Source: Gemmatimonadota bacterium (GTDB taxonomy: Bacteria > Gemmatimonadota > Gemmatimonadetes > Longimicrobiales > Gaopeijiaceae). From it: 64,000 bases of DNA. The notes under the pieces were generated by a model that did not search any database, was not told where the DNA came from, and saw nothing but the letters and a program-made list of their open reading frames with translations. Shown in pieces: positions 52,559 to 60,561 of this stretch. The DNA lies in contig JAJDTB010000032.1 of the NCBI GenBank assembly GCA_022827345.1, positions 1 to 64,000 of the forward strand. The letters run 5' to 3'. The translations under genes and the position numbers were made by a program. How positions within the stretch are numbered: position 1 is the first letter of the stretch; each line of letters begins with the position of its first letter.

Positions 52559-53715
52559 GAAACCGCGATCGACACGGGGGCCAGCACTGTACCCACCCCC
52601 ATCACCGCGGCATCCACATCCTCCGTCGTCGAGGCCCATCCGAGAGAAAAACGAACCGCGCCCGATTCTGACGTTCCGAGGACCTTGTGCACCTCGGGCG
52701 CACAGTGCAGCCCGGCCCGCGTCTGTACCCGATGTTCCAGGTCGAGGCGGCTCGCAAGGGACGCGGCATCCATCCGGTCCGTCATGACCGACACGACCGG
52801 CACCCCGTCCGGCGCGGCAGGCGAAAGCACGCGGAGTCCGCGCACGGTCGAGAATCCGTCCAGCAAACGTGCCTTGAGTTCCATTTCGTGCCGGTGGATG
52901 GACTCGACCCCCCTGTCGCGGATGAACTCGCACGCGGCCAGCATTCCGGCCATCCCCGGAGAGTTGCCCGTCCCGGCTTCGAGGCGGTCGGGCATCGATT
53001 GCGGCATCTCCCGAAGGTTCGAGTCGCCTCCTGTGCCGCCGCAGACCAGCGGGTCCACGTCGAGGCCTTCCCGCACCCACAACCCTCCCATTCCCTGCGG
53101 GCCCAGGAGTCCCTTGTGTCCGGTGAACGCAACGACATCGGCGCCCTGAGTGGAAGCACTGTCCGCCGAATGTCCGGCCGACTGCGCCACATCCACCACG
53201 ACCACCGCGCCGGCGTCGTGGGCGATTCGGGCCATCGCTTCCAGGGGCAGAAACGTGCCGAGCACATTGGAGGCCGCGTTGACCACCAGCACCCGGGCGC
53301 CGTCCAGCAAGCGGGCGGCTTCGACCAGATCCACCGATCCGTCCGGGCTGCCGGACAGCATGCGCACCTCCACGTCGCGGCACTGAGCGAGATGGTGCGC
53401 GGGCCTCAGAACGGCGTTGTGATCGTACTGCGAAATGACCAGGGCGTCGCCCGGCCGCAGCAGGCCCCACAACGCCGTGTTCAGCGCATGGGTGGCGTTC
53501 TGCATGAAGGCGATGCGCCCGGGATCTCCTGGCAGGCCGAGCGCGCGTGCGAGTGCGCGCCGGCAGCGAAACGCCAGTCGCGCGGCTTCCATCGCCCCCG
53601 AGTGTCCTCCTCTCCCGGGTGTGCAGCCGACTCCCTCGAGAAACCTGGCGACCGCCCGGCCGACCGCGGGGGGACGAATCGCCGATGTGGCGGCGTAGTC
53701 CATGTAGTGAGCCAC
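52555..53715 (-). CDS. Cysteine desulfurase-family PLP enzyme
   Basis: A class V aminotransferase-fold enzyme of up to 386 residues, of the type that takes sulfur from cysteine. It starts YMDYAATSAIRPPAVGRAVA; the PLP Lys is Lys201 in VAFTGHKGLLGPQGMGGLW, and the candidate persulfide Cys is Cys338 in RAGLHCAPEVHKVLG. It most resembles the EF2568-like subfamily (TIGR01977) rather than IscS. No iron-sulfur assembly genes are next to it. The GTG at 53715 is used; an ATG at 53703 (MDYAATS) is an alternative. Confidence 0.9.
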   Translation of the reverse strand: MAHYMDYAATSAIRPPAVGRAVARFLEGVGCTPGRGGHSGAMEAARLAFRCRRALARALGLPGDPGRIAFMQNATHALNTALWGLLRPGDALVISQYDHNAVLRPAHHLAQCRDVEVRMLSGSPDGSVDLVEAARLLDGARVLVVNAASNVLGTFLPLEAMARIAHDAGAVVVVDVAQSAGHSADSASTQGADVVAFTGHKGLLGPQGMGGLWVREGLDVDPLVCGGTGGDSNLREMPQSMPDRLEAGTGNSPGMAGMLAACEFIRDRGVESIHRHEMELKARLLDGFSTVRGLRVLSPAAPDGVPVVSVMTDRMDAASLASRLDLEHRVQTRAGLHCAPEVHKVLGTSESGAVRFSLGWASTTEDVDAAVMGVGTVLAPVSIAVS

Positions 53716-53763
53716 GATTCCAGTTCCCGGGTTCGAGTGGCCGCGACCAGACTCCTGACGTGC

Positions 53764-53793
53764 AGGCTAATCGCTCGACACGGGCAGGGACAA
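53764..53793 (-). promoter_or_regulatory. Possible promoter of the cysteine desulfurase-thpR run
   Basis: Minus strand TTGTCC (53788-53793) and TAGCCT (53764-53769), 18 bases apart, in the 136-base gap after comM. The -10 is the same weak hexamer as at manC. Nothing else is visible in this gap. Confidence 0.35.
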
Positions 53794-53851
53794 GGTGCGG
53801 GTGCAGGCCGATTCGCCGGGTAGGGCCAACGTGGCTCAGCAACACAGCCGC

Positions 53852-55396
53852 CTATCCCGACCGCCGGGCCCGGCGGGGCTGACCGGTCAGGGGCGAGTTC
53901 GGTCCGAGACGCAGCCTGAGGGCCTCGGCGACATGAAGCTCCCGAAGACGCTCGACACCCTCGAGATCGGCAATGGTCCGGGCCACCCGCAGCGTCCGGT
54001 GGACCGCGCGGGCGGACAGGCCGTAGCAGCGGACACCATCGTCGAGGAGCCGGACCCCGGCGGGTGTCAGGCGGCAGATTCCCATCACCTGGCCGGGGCG
54101 CATCCGGGCGTTTACGGCACAGTCGTCTCCAAAACGGGCGGCCTGCCGCTCCCTCGCCGCCAGAACCTGCCCCAGGACATGGGCGGTACCCCACTTCATC
54201 GCCGGGCGGGTCCGGGTCAGCTCTTCCCAGCCCACCGAATCCATCCACACATGGAGGTCGATCCGGTCGAGCAGCGGACCGGAAAGGCGTGACCGGTAGC
54301 GGTAGATGTCGCGATCCTCGCAAACACACGCGTCGCCGGCCAGGCCGCAGGGACATGGGTTCATTGCCGCGATGAGCTGGAAGCGAGCGGGAAACGTGAC
54401 CGTGTGGCGGACGCGCGCAATCCGGACGCGGCCGGATTCGATGGGTTGCCGGAGCGTCTCCAGCACGTGCCGATTGAACTCGGGGAGCTCGTCGAGAAAG
54501 AGTACTCCCAGGTGGGCGAGGCTGATTTCGCCCGGCCTGGGCGGGTTCCCGCCGCCGATCAATCCGCCGGCCGAGATCGTGTGATGGGGAGCCCTGAAGG
54601 GACGGGTCGTCTTGACCGGGTCTTCGCGATCCAATAGCCCCGAGACGGAGTGAACGCGTGTCACCTCCAGCGATTCGGAGTCCACCAGCGGAGGCAGGAG
54701 TCCCGGAAGTCGTTTTGCAAGCATTGTCTTGCCCGACCCGGGAGGGCCCGACATGAGGAGGCTGTGACCACCGGCGGCCGCGACGGTCAACGCGCGTTTT
54801 GCCATGCGCTGCCCCCGCACGTCGCTGAGGTCGGGGCAGCGGAGGGGAGTGAGCGCCGGGCGGTATCGGGCTGGCTCGCGACCGGCCTTCCCGCAGAGGA
54901 TGCGCTTCATCTGCTGCAGGCTCTCGATCCCGACCACCTTGATCCCCGGCACGGCGGCGGCCTCCCGCGCGTTGCCGGCCGGCAGAAACAGCCACTCTCT
55001 GCCCTCTGCGCGGCAGCTCATGGCCAGGGCAATCGCGCCGCGAACGGGACGCACCGTACCATCCAGCCCCAGTTCACCCACCAGGCCGGCATCCCGAAGC
55101 GGCTCGGCCGGGACGCGCTCCAGCGCCGAGAGCAGCGCGATGGCGATTGGAAGATCGAATCCCGACCCGGACTTGGGCCTGTCCGCGGGCGCAAGGTTGA
55201 CCGTGATTCGGAGTGGCGGGACGGGTGTCCCCGTCTGGGCCAGGGCCGCAAAGACCCGCTCCTTCCCTTCACGGACTGCGCCGGCCGGCAGGCCGACGAC
55301 GGTGAAAACCGGCAACCCGGGCCGAACCTTGACCTCTACCTTGACCGGCCGGCCCTCCACGCCGTGAACCCAATACGAATGTGCGACAGCAAGCAA
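53852..55396 (-). CDS. comM: ComM/YifB-family AAA+ Mg-chelatase-like protein
   Basis: A 514-residue AAA+ ATPase of the ComM family, a branch-migration helicase helping natural transformation and recombination. An N-terminal Lon-like domain (VEVKVRPGLPVFTVVGLPAG, VNLAPADRPKSGSGFDLPIA) precedes the ATPase with Walker A GPPGSGKTMLAKRLPGLLPP, Walker B LGVLFLDELPEFNRHVLETL and the Cys cluster AMNPCPCGLAGDACVCEDRD. A C-terminal Mg-chelatase subdomain ends the protein. The TTG at 55396 is chosen because AGGGAGG lies five bases upstream; this gives the usual family length. Confidence 0.95.
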   Translation of the reverse strand: MLAVAHSYWVHGVEGRPVKVEVKVRPGLPVFTVVGLPAGAVREGKERVFAALAQTGTPVPPLRITVNLAPADRPKSGSGFDLPIAIALLSALERVPAEPLRDAGLVGELGLDGTVRPVRGAIALAMSCRAEGREWLFLPAGNAREAAAVPGIKVVGIESLQQMKRILCGKAGREPARYRPALTPLRCPDLSDVRGQRMAKRALTVAAAGGHSLLMSGPPGSGKTMLAKRLPGLLPPLVDSESLEVTRVHSVSGLLDREDPVKTTRPFRAPHHTISAGGLIGGGNPPRPGEISLAHLGVLFLDELPEFNRHVLETLRQPIESGRVRIARVRHTVTFPARFQLIAAMNPCPCGLAGDACVCEDRDIYRYRSRLSGPLLDRIDLHVWMDSVGWEELTRTRPAMKWGTAHVLGQVLAARERQAARFGDDCAVNARMRPGQVMGICRLTPAGVRLLDDGVRCYGLSARAVHRTLRVARTIADLEGVERLRELHVAEALRLRLGPNSPLTGQPRRARRSG

Positions 55397-55506
55397 CGCG
55401 ACCTCCCTGGCGAGTGTGGCCACGAGGCTAGTCCCTCTTCCGGGACAGGGGAATGGCTGGATGGGCCGTTTGCGCCCGCGAGCCCGGAGGGCCATCTTCT
55501 GCGGCG

Positions 55507-55553
55507 GTTTTGCCGGGGTGTTTTGCCGGGGACTGGCGCGATGCTCCCCGGCA
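55507..55553. repeat. Direct and inverted repeats upstream of pntAA
   Basis: In the 197-base gap between comM and pntAA, GTTTTGCCGGGG occurs twice in tandem (55507-55518 and 55520-55531, period 13). TGCCGGGG of the second copy then pairs with CCCCGGCA at 55546-55553 across a 14-base loop. This arrangement suggests regulator sites or an RNA hairpin in the pntAA leader. A weak -35/-10 pair (TTGGTC, AAGAAT) lies after it, too close to the ATG to be sure. Confidence 0.5.
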
Positions 55554-55593
55554 GTGCACTTTGGTCGCGCTTTTGACCGGGAGAAGAATCTTG

Positions 55594-56730
55594 ATGACGA
55601 TCGCGATCATGGCCGAGAGCCGGCCGGGCGAACGCCGTGTCGGCCTCGTCCCCGAAGCAGTACGTCACTACCTCAAGCGAGGGTGGGCGCTTCGCATCCA
55701 GGCCGGCGCCGGAGTCGGCGCGTCCTTTCCCGACCAGCTCTATGAGGATGCGGGTGTCGCCGTGGCGACAGACAGGGAAGCCCTGCTGGACGGTGCCAGC
55801 GTAATACTGAAGGTGCAGCCTCCGTCGCCGGAAGAAGCCGCCGCGCTGCCTTCGGGGTCGGTGCTCGTGTGCCACCTCAACCCGCTGGGTCCGACGGAGA
55901 CCATCGAGGCGCTGGCGGCGCGTGGAGTCACATCCTTCGCCGTCGAACTGATCCCGCGGATCACGCGCGCCCAGAAGATGGACGTCCTATCGTCGCAGGC
56001 CACCGTGGCAGGCTACAAGGCTGTGCTCATGGGGGCGGGCGCGATGACCCGCTTCCTGCCCATGCTGACCACCGCGGCCGGCACGGTCCGCCCCGCAAAG
56101 GCGATGATCCTGGGCGCCGGCGTGGCCGGCCTGCAGGCGATTGCCACGGCCCGGCGACTCGGCGCGGTGGTCTCCGCCTTCGATATTCGGCCCGCGGTGA
56201 GGGAGCAGGTGCAGAGCCTGGGCGCGACGTTCCTCGAGGCCGCGCTGGACGAGAGCGCGGAAGACGAGGGAGGCTACGCGAAGGCCCTCTCGGAGGAGCA
56301 GCACCAGCGCGAACTGGAGTTGATCGCCGACAACATCCGGGACCAGGACCTGGTCATCACCACGGCGCAGATTCCCGGCAGGCCCGCCCCCGTCCTCATC
56401 ACGGAGGAGATGGTGGGGACCATGCGTCCCGGTAGCGCCATCGTCGACCTCGCCTCCGAGACCGGCGGAAACTGCGAGGTGACCGTCGCCGGAGAGTCCA
56501 TCGACTACAACGGCGTGACCGTGATGGGGCCCACCAACCTCCCGGCGGAGCTGCCCTTCCACGCCAGCCAGATGTACGCGCGGAACCTGGCGAGCTTCGT
56601 GGACGATCTCTTCGACGACGAGGGGGCGATCGACTTCGATGAGGAGATCACCGCCGCCACCTGCGTCACCCACGGTGGCGAGATCACGAACGAGCGCGTC
56701 AGCGAGAAGCTGGCGTCGACAACGGAGTAG
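55594..56730 (+). CDS. pntAA: NAD(P) transhydrogenase, alpha subunit part 1 (dI, NAD(H)-binding)
   Basis: The 378-residue soluble dI component of proton-translocating transhydrogenase, which passes hydride between NADH and NADP while protons cross the membrane. The fold is related to alanine dehydrogenase: MAESRPGERRVGLVPEAVRH, SSQATVAGYKAVLMGAG, the nucleotide loop ILGAGVAGLQAIATARRLGA, and VDLASETGGNCEVTV. The ATG at 55594 follows GGGAGAAG by several bases. Unlike in E. coli, the alpha subunit is split in two genes. The next gene is nine bases away. Confidence 0.96.
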   Translation: MTIAIMAESRPGERRVGLVPEAVRHYLKRGWALRIQAGAGVGASFPDQLYEDAGVAVATDREALLDGASVILKVQPPSPEEAAALPSGSVLVCHLNPLGPTETIEALAARGVTSFAVELIPRITRAQKMDVLSSQATVAGYKAVLMGAGAMTRFLPMLTTAAGTVRPAKAMILGAGVAGLQAIATARRLGAVVSAFDIRPAVREQVQSLGATFLEAALDESAEDEGGYAKALSEEQHQRELELIADNIRDQDLVITTAQIPGRPAPVLITEEMVGTMRPGSAIVDLASETGGNCEVTVAGESIDYNGVTVMGPTNLPAELPFHASQMYARNLASFVDDLFDDEGAIDFDEEITAATCVTHGGEITNERVSEKLASTTE

Positions 56731-56739
56731 GAGGGACTC

Positions 56740-57018
56740 ATGGGTGAACTTCTGATTCTGCTCTACATCTTCGTCCTGGCCACCCTGGCCGGGAGGGAGG
56801 TGATCTCCAAGGTGCCCCCCACCCTCCATACCCCGCTGATGTCCGGCGCGAACGCGATCTCCGGCATCGCCATCATCGGCGCCCTGGTCGTCACCGGATC
56901 GGCCGACGAGCTGTGGGTGAAGGCCCTGGGAACCGCGGGTATCGTGATGGCCACGATCAACGTCGTCGGCGGCTTCATGGTGACCGACCGCATGTTGCAA
57001 ATGTTCCGGAAACGCTGA
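56740..57018 (+). CDS. pntAB: NAD(P) transhydrogenase, alpha subunit part 2 (membrane)
   Basis: A 92-residue membrane protein with three hydrophobic helices, the alpha-derived part of the proton channel. Typical sequence is LLILLYIFVLATLAGREVIS, VPPTLHTPLMSGANAISGIA and GTAGIVMATINVVGGFMVTD, followed by RMLQMFRKR. AGGAGG lies seven bases before the ATG. Confidence 0.96.
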   Translation: MGELLILLYIFVLATLAGREVISKVPPTLHTPLMSGANAISGIAIIGALVVTGSADELWVKALGTAGIVMATINVVGGFMVTDRMLQMFRKR

Positions 57019-57025
57019 GGCCAAC

Positions 57026-58453
57026 GTGGACAACACCATCACTCAACTCGTCTACCTGATCTCGGCGTGGCTCTTCGTATCCGGGATCAAGCAGCTCTCG
57101 TCGCCCGCCACCGCCCGCTCGGGCAACGCACGGGCCTCCATGGCCATGCTCCTGGCCATCGTCGTCACGCTCCTGAGCAACGAAATCCTGGATTGGACAA
57201 CGGTGGTGGCCGCAGTCGTCGCCGGTGCCGTGATCGGCGGGGCGCTGGCCCGGTACATCCAGATGACCGCCATGCCGCAGCTGGTTGCGGTCTTCAATGG
57301 GTTCGGCGGCGGCGCGTCGGCGGCCGTTGCGGCCGCGGAGTTCGTTCGCGCGGGTGGAGCCGGGCCGTCGCTGGGAGTGGGCGTTGGCGTCACCATCGTG
57401 CTGAGCACCCTCATCGGCGCGGTCACCTTCTCGGGCAGCCTGATCGCCTTCGGCAAGCTCCAGGGCGTGGTCACCGGGAAGCCCGTGACGTTCCCTCTCC
57501 AGAAGACATTCAACGCCCTCCTCTTCCTCCTCGTGCTCGTCGCTGGCGCCAGCCTGGCCCATGTAGGCGTGGCGGGCGGGGTTGCGCCGCTCTTCGGCAT
57601 GGGCGGGCTCGAGATCAGCGGCCCGTTCTTCCTGGCGCTGGTCGTCGGCGCGCTCATCCTCGGCGTGCTTCTGGTCATCCCCATCGGGGGCGCCGACATG
57701 CCGGTGGTGGTGTCCCTGCTCAACTCCTATTCGGGGATCGCCGCCGCGACGACCGGTTTCGTGCTGAACAACTACATCCTGATCATCGCCGGATCACTGG
57801 TTGGCGCAGCCGGCCTGATCCTGACCCAGCTCATGTGCAAGGCCATGAACCGGTCGCTCGGCAACGTGGCCTTCGGCGCATTCGGCACCGAGGGACAGAC
57901 GGCAAAGGCGAAGACGGGGCAGCGGCCGGTGCGGGATGCGGATGCCGAGCAGGTCGCCATGGTGCTGGCATACGCCGGCTCGGTGGCAGTCGTTCCGGGA
58001 TACGGACTCGCCGTCGCCCAGGCCCAGCACGAGCTCAAGAAGGTGTGCGATCTTCTCGAGGAGCGCGGCGTGACGGTGCGTTTCGGTGTCCACCCCGTCG
58101 CGGGGCGCATGCCCGGGCACATGAACGTGCTGCTGGCCGAAGCCGACGTGTCCTACGACAAGCTGCTCGATCTGGATGACATCAACGCCGAGTTCGACAC
58201 CACCGACGTCGTGCTGATCGTCGGCGCGAACGACGTGGTCAACCCGGCCGCCCGCGACCCCGATTCGGTGATCGCCGGGATGCCGATCCTGGACGTGGAC
58301 AAGGCGCGCACCGTCATCGTGATGAAGCGGTCGCTGAGCCCGGGCTTTGCCGGGATCGACAACGACCTCTTCTACATGGACCGCACCCTGATGTTCTTCG
58401 GCGACGCGAGGGAGCAGATGTCGGAGCTGGTCAGGGAGGTGAGGGAGGCCTGA
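57026..58453 (+). CDS. pntB: NAD(P) transhydrogenase, beta subunit
   Basis: A 475-residue protein with about nine membrane helices followed by the NADP-binding dIII domain. Membrane-part signatures include MPQLVAVFNGFGGGASAAVA, and later MPVVVSLLNSYSGIAAATTG. The dIII domain begins near residue 300 with VPGYGLAVAQAQHELKKVCD and has VRFGVHPVAGRMPGHMNVLL, LIVGANDVVNPAARDPDS and FAGIDNDLFYMDRTLMFFGD. The GTG start is seven bases after pntAB. Confidence 0.97.
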   Translation: MDNTITQLVYLISAWLFVSGIKQLSSPATARSGNARASMAMLLAIVVTLLSNEILDWTTVVAAVVAGAVIGGALARYIQMTAMPQLVAVFNGFGGGASAAVAAAEFVRAGGAGPSLGVGVGVTIVLSTLIGAVTFSGSLIAFGKLQGVVTGKPVTFPLQKTFNALLFLLVLVAGASLAHVGVAGGVAPLFGMGGLEISGPFFLALVVGALILGVLLVIPIGGADMPVVVSLLNSYSGIAAATTGFVLNNYILIIAGSLVGAAGLILTQLMCKAMNRSLGNVAFGAFGTEGQTAKAKTGQRPVRDADAEQVAMVLAYAGSVAVVPGYGLAVAQAQHELKKVCDLLEERGVTVRFGVHPVAGRMPGHMNVLLAEADVSYDKLLDLDDINAEFDTTDVVLIVGANDVVNPAARDPDSVIAGMPILDVDKARTVIVMKRSLSPGFAGIDNDLFYMDRTLMFFGDAREQMSELVREVREA

Positions 58454-58459
58454 GTACTC

Positions 58460-58492
58460 CCTGGCGAACTGCTTTAGCCCAGCTACGCCAGG
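58460..58492. terminator. Inverted repeat between convergent pntB and decarboxylase genes
   Basis: CCTGGCG (58460-58466) pairs with CGCCAGG (58486-58492) across 19 bases that can form a small inner stem (GCTTTAGC). It spans the end of the decarboxylase gene and follows the pntB stop, so it may act as a terminator for both. It has no clear T-run. Confidence 0.4.
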
Positions 58493-59934
58493 TTAGTTGA
58501 CCGCCCCGCCCCGGCTGCTGCATTCCGCAACGCGGCCCAGGCGGCATCCACATGCTCCTCCATCGTGTGGATATTGCCGATGGCGAAGCGCAGCCAGACT
58601 TCACCGTCGATTTCGGTGTGCGCGAGAAAGGCGGTGCCGCCGCGGTTGACCCGGTCGATGATGGCCATGTTCATGGCGTCCAGTTCTTCCCCGGCGATGC
58701 CGCGGGGCCTGTAACGGAGGACCACCAGCGAGAACGGCGACGGCCGCCACCGCTCCCAGTCCTCTTCCGCGTCGACCGCGGTCGCGAGCCTGCGCGCCAG
58801 CGTCAGGTGCCGGGCCAGCCGCTCCCGCAGCCCGGCCGCGCCGAAGTAGCGCATCACGAACCACAGCTTCAGTGCCCGGAACCGGCGTCCCAGGGCGAGG
58901 CCGTGATCCATCAGGTGGCTTGCTTCGTCTTCCGCGGTCTCGAGGTAGGCGGGAACCAGCGAGAAGGCGGCCTTCAACTCGGCGGGGTTGCGCACAAAGA
59001 GGACCGAGCAGTCGACCGGGGTGAAGAGCCATTTGTGCGGATTGACGACGATCGAATCCGCCAGCTCCCATCCCGCGAAATGCGGCTGCTTTTCGGGTAG
59101 TGCGGCCGCCGGCCCGGCATAGGCGGCATCGACATGGAGCCAGAGGTCGTGCGCCCGCACGACCTCCGCAATGGGGCCGACGGGATCGACCGCGGTGGTC
59201 GAGGTGGTCCCGATCGTCGCGGTCACCGCAACCGGGCGGAAGCCTTCGGCAATGTCCTCCCCGATGGCCCTGGCCAGCGCTGCCGGATCCATCCCCCGCC
59301 CCGGTCCGGTCGCGACGATTCGGAGCCCGTCGCGGCCGAAACCCAGCGCGTGTACGGACTTGGCGATCGACGAGTGGGTCTCCGCCGAGGCGTAGATGCG
59401 TCCCGGCGGCGCCCCCGCCAGACCCGCCCGCCGCGCTTCGGGAAGGCAACGTTCGCGCGCGGCGGCCAGCGCCGAGAAGGTGGAGGTCGAAGCGGTGTCG
59501 TTGATCGTGCCGCGAAACCCGGGGGGCAACCCGAGGAAGTGCCGCAGCCAGTCAACGGCGACCTCCTCCAGTTCCGTGGCCGCCGGCGAACTCTTCCACA
59601 CCATGGCGTTGACGTTGAGCGCGGCCGCAAGCAGTTCCCCGACGATACCGGGACCCGATCCCGACACCGCGAAGTAGGCGAAGAACGCGGGGTGGTTCCA
59701 GTGTGTGATCCCGGGCAACACCACCGACTCGAAGTCGCGGAGGAGTGCCTCCACGGATTCGCCGTGCTCGGGCGCGGTCCGCGGCAGCCTGTCCCGCACC
59801 TCGCCGGGCGCGATATCCGGCACCACGGGGTATTCGCCGACCCGTTCCAGGTAGTCGCTCACCCAGTCGACGGACAGGTGCGCCCACTCCCGGAAATCCC
59901 CGGGCGGCATTCCGCCCGGTTTCCGGTTCTTCAC
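58483..59934 (-). CDS. PLP-dependent group II decarboxylase (aromatic amino acid decarboxylase-like)
   Basis: A 483-residue PLP enzyme related to aromatic L-amino acid decarboxylases. Visible motifs are THWNHPAFFAYFAVSGSGPG, the substrate-pocket region MVWKSSPAATELEEVAVDWL, TASTSTFSALAAARERCLPE, the Asp that pairs with the PLP nitrogen in HVDAAYAGPAA (Asp269), and the PLP Lys301 in VNPHKWLFTPVDCSVLFVR. This whole set matches bacterial AADC-like enzymes acting on tryptophan, phenylalanine or related substrates; the exact substrate is unknown. Its ATG overlaps the stop of the RsbRD-like gene. Confidence 0.93.
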   Translation of the reverse strand: MKNRKPGGMPPGDFREWAHLSVDWVSDYLERVGEYPVVPDIAPGEVRDRLPRTAPEHGESVEALLRDFESVVLPGITHWNHPAFFAYFAVSGSGPGIVGELLAAALNVNAMVWKSSPAATELEEVAVDWLRHFLGLPPGFRGTINDTASTSTFSALAAARERCLPEARRAGLAGAPPGRIYASAETHSSIAKSVHALGFGRDGLRIVATGPGRGMDPAALARAIGEDIAEGFRPVAVTATIGTTSTTAVDPVGPIAEVVRAHDLWLHVDAAYAGPAAALPEKQPHFAGWELADSIVVNPHKWLFTPVDCSVLFVRNPAELKAAFSLVPAYLETAEDEASHLMDHGLALGRRFRALKLWFVMRYFGAAGLRERLARHLTLARRLATAVDAEEDWERWRPSPFSLVVLRYRPRGIAGEELDAMNMAIIDRVNRGGTAFLAHTEIDGEVWLRFAIGNIHTMEEHVDAAWAALRNAAAGAGRSTNLA

Positions 59935-60557
59935 TGCAGCTCGCTGCCCGCCAGATGCCGCATCGTGCGCCGGGCTTCGTCCCTGAGCTGAGTGATCTGG
60001 TCCAGCACTTCCTCCAGTTCGTCACCGTCCATCGGCTCGACCGCTCCCGAACCGTTGAGCAGACTGAAGAAGAGCAGATCGGTGTGGCCGACGCTGGCCT
60101 GAGTGACTCCAATGTCGAGCGTCCGATTGAGGAGCAGCGCCTCCCGCATGGGCACCCCTCCCGGTGATCCGGCCAGGGGCCTCTCGAACATCATCCTGAG
60201 TATGACTTCCCGCAGCAGCTGGAATTCCTCGATCACCTCGCCAGCGGAGAGTCCCCGTCTGGCGGCCGCCGAGCCGAAGAGCTCCGCCAGCTCGGACCAC
60301 AGGGGCATCAAATCGTTGCGACCGGCGCTGAGCATCCCGGGGAGGAAGGACACGAGAGCGCGGCAGAAGGGCCGCAGAATGACTTCGTTGGCACCCGACC
60401 AGGCCTCACCGCCCGCAAGGAGCCCCCGCGCCCACCGCTCGGCGATGCCGGGGGACCGCTCGCGCACCCAATCCGCCAGATCGAGTGCCGCGGCCGATGG
60501 TATTCCGCCGGCGCTCGACCGTGGAATCGATGGCTGGCCTGAGGTCATGTTGAGCAC
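59931..60557 (-). CDS. RsbRD N-terminal-like helical protein
   Basis: A protein of about 208 residues that appears entirely helical and resembles the RsbRD N-terminal domain (PF14361-like), a sensor-type four-helix fold found in stress and histidine-kinase systems. The most telling stretch is RRGLSAGEVIEEFQLLREVI. No STAS or kinase domain follows, so this is a stand-alone sensor domain. The GTG at 60557 starts four bases after the kinase stop; an ATG at 60548 is possible. The tight spacing on both sides suggests a signalling unit with the kinase. The assignment is moderate. Confidence 0.7.
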   Translation of the reverse strand: MLNMTSGQPSIPRSSAGGIPSAAALDLADWVRERSPGIAERWARGLLAGGEAWSGANEVILRPFCRALVSFLPGMLSAGRNDLMPLWSELAELFGSAAARRGLSAGEVIEEFQLLREVILRMMFERPLAGSPGGVPMREALLLNRTLDIGVTQASVGHTDLLFFSLLNGSGAVEPMDGDELEEVLDQITQLRDEARRTMRHLAGSELQ

Positions 60558-60561
60558 GGAT

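Noticed and set aside
55400-55450. TTCCCC and TAGCCT as a comM promoter
   Set aside because: The -35 is too poor, and the -10 alone is not enough in GC-rich sequence.
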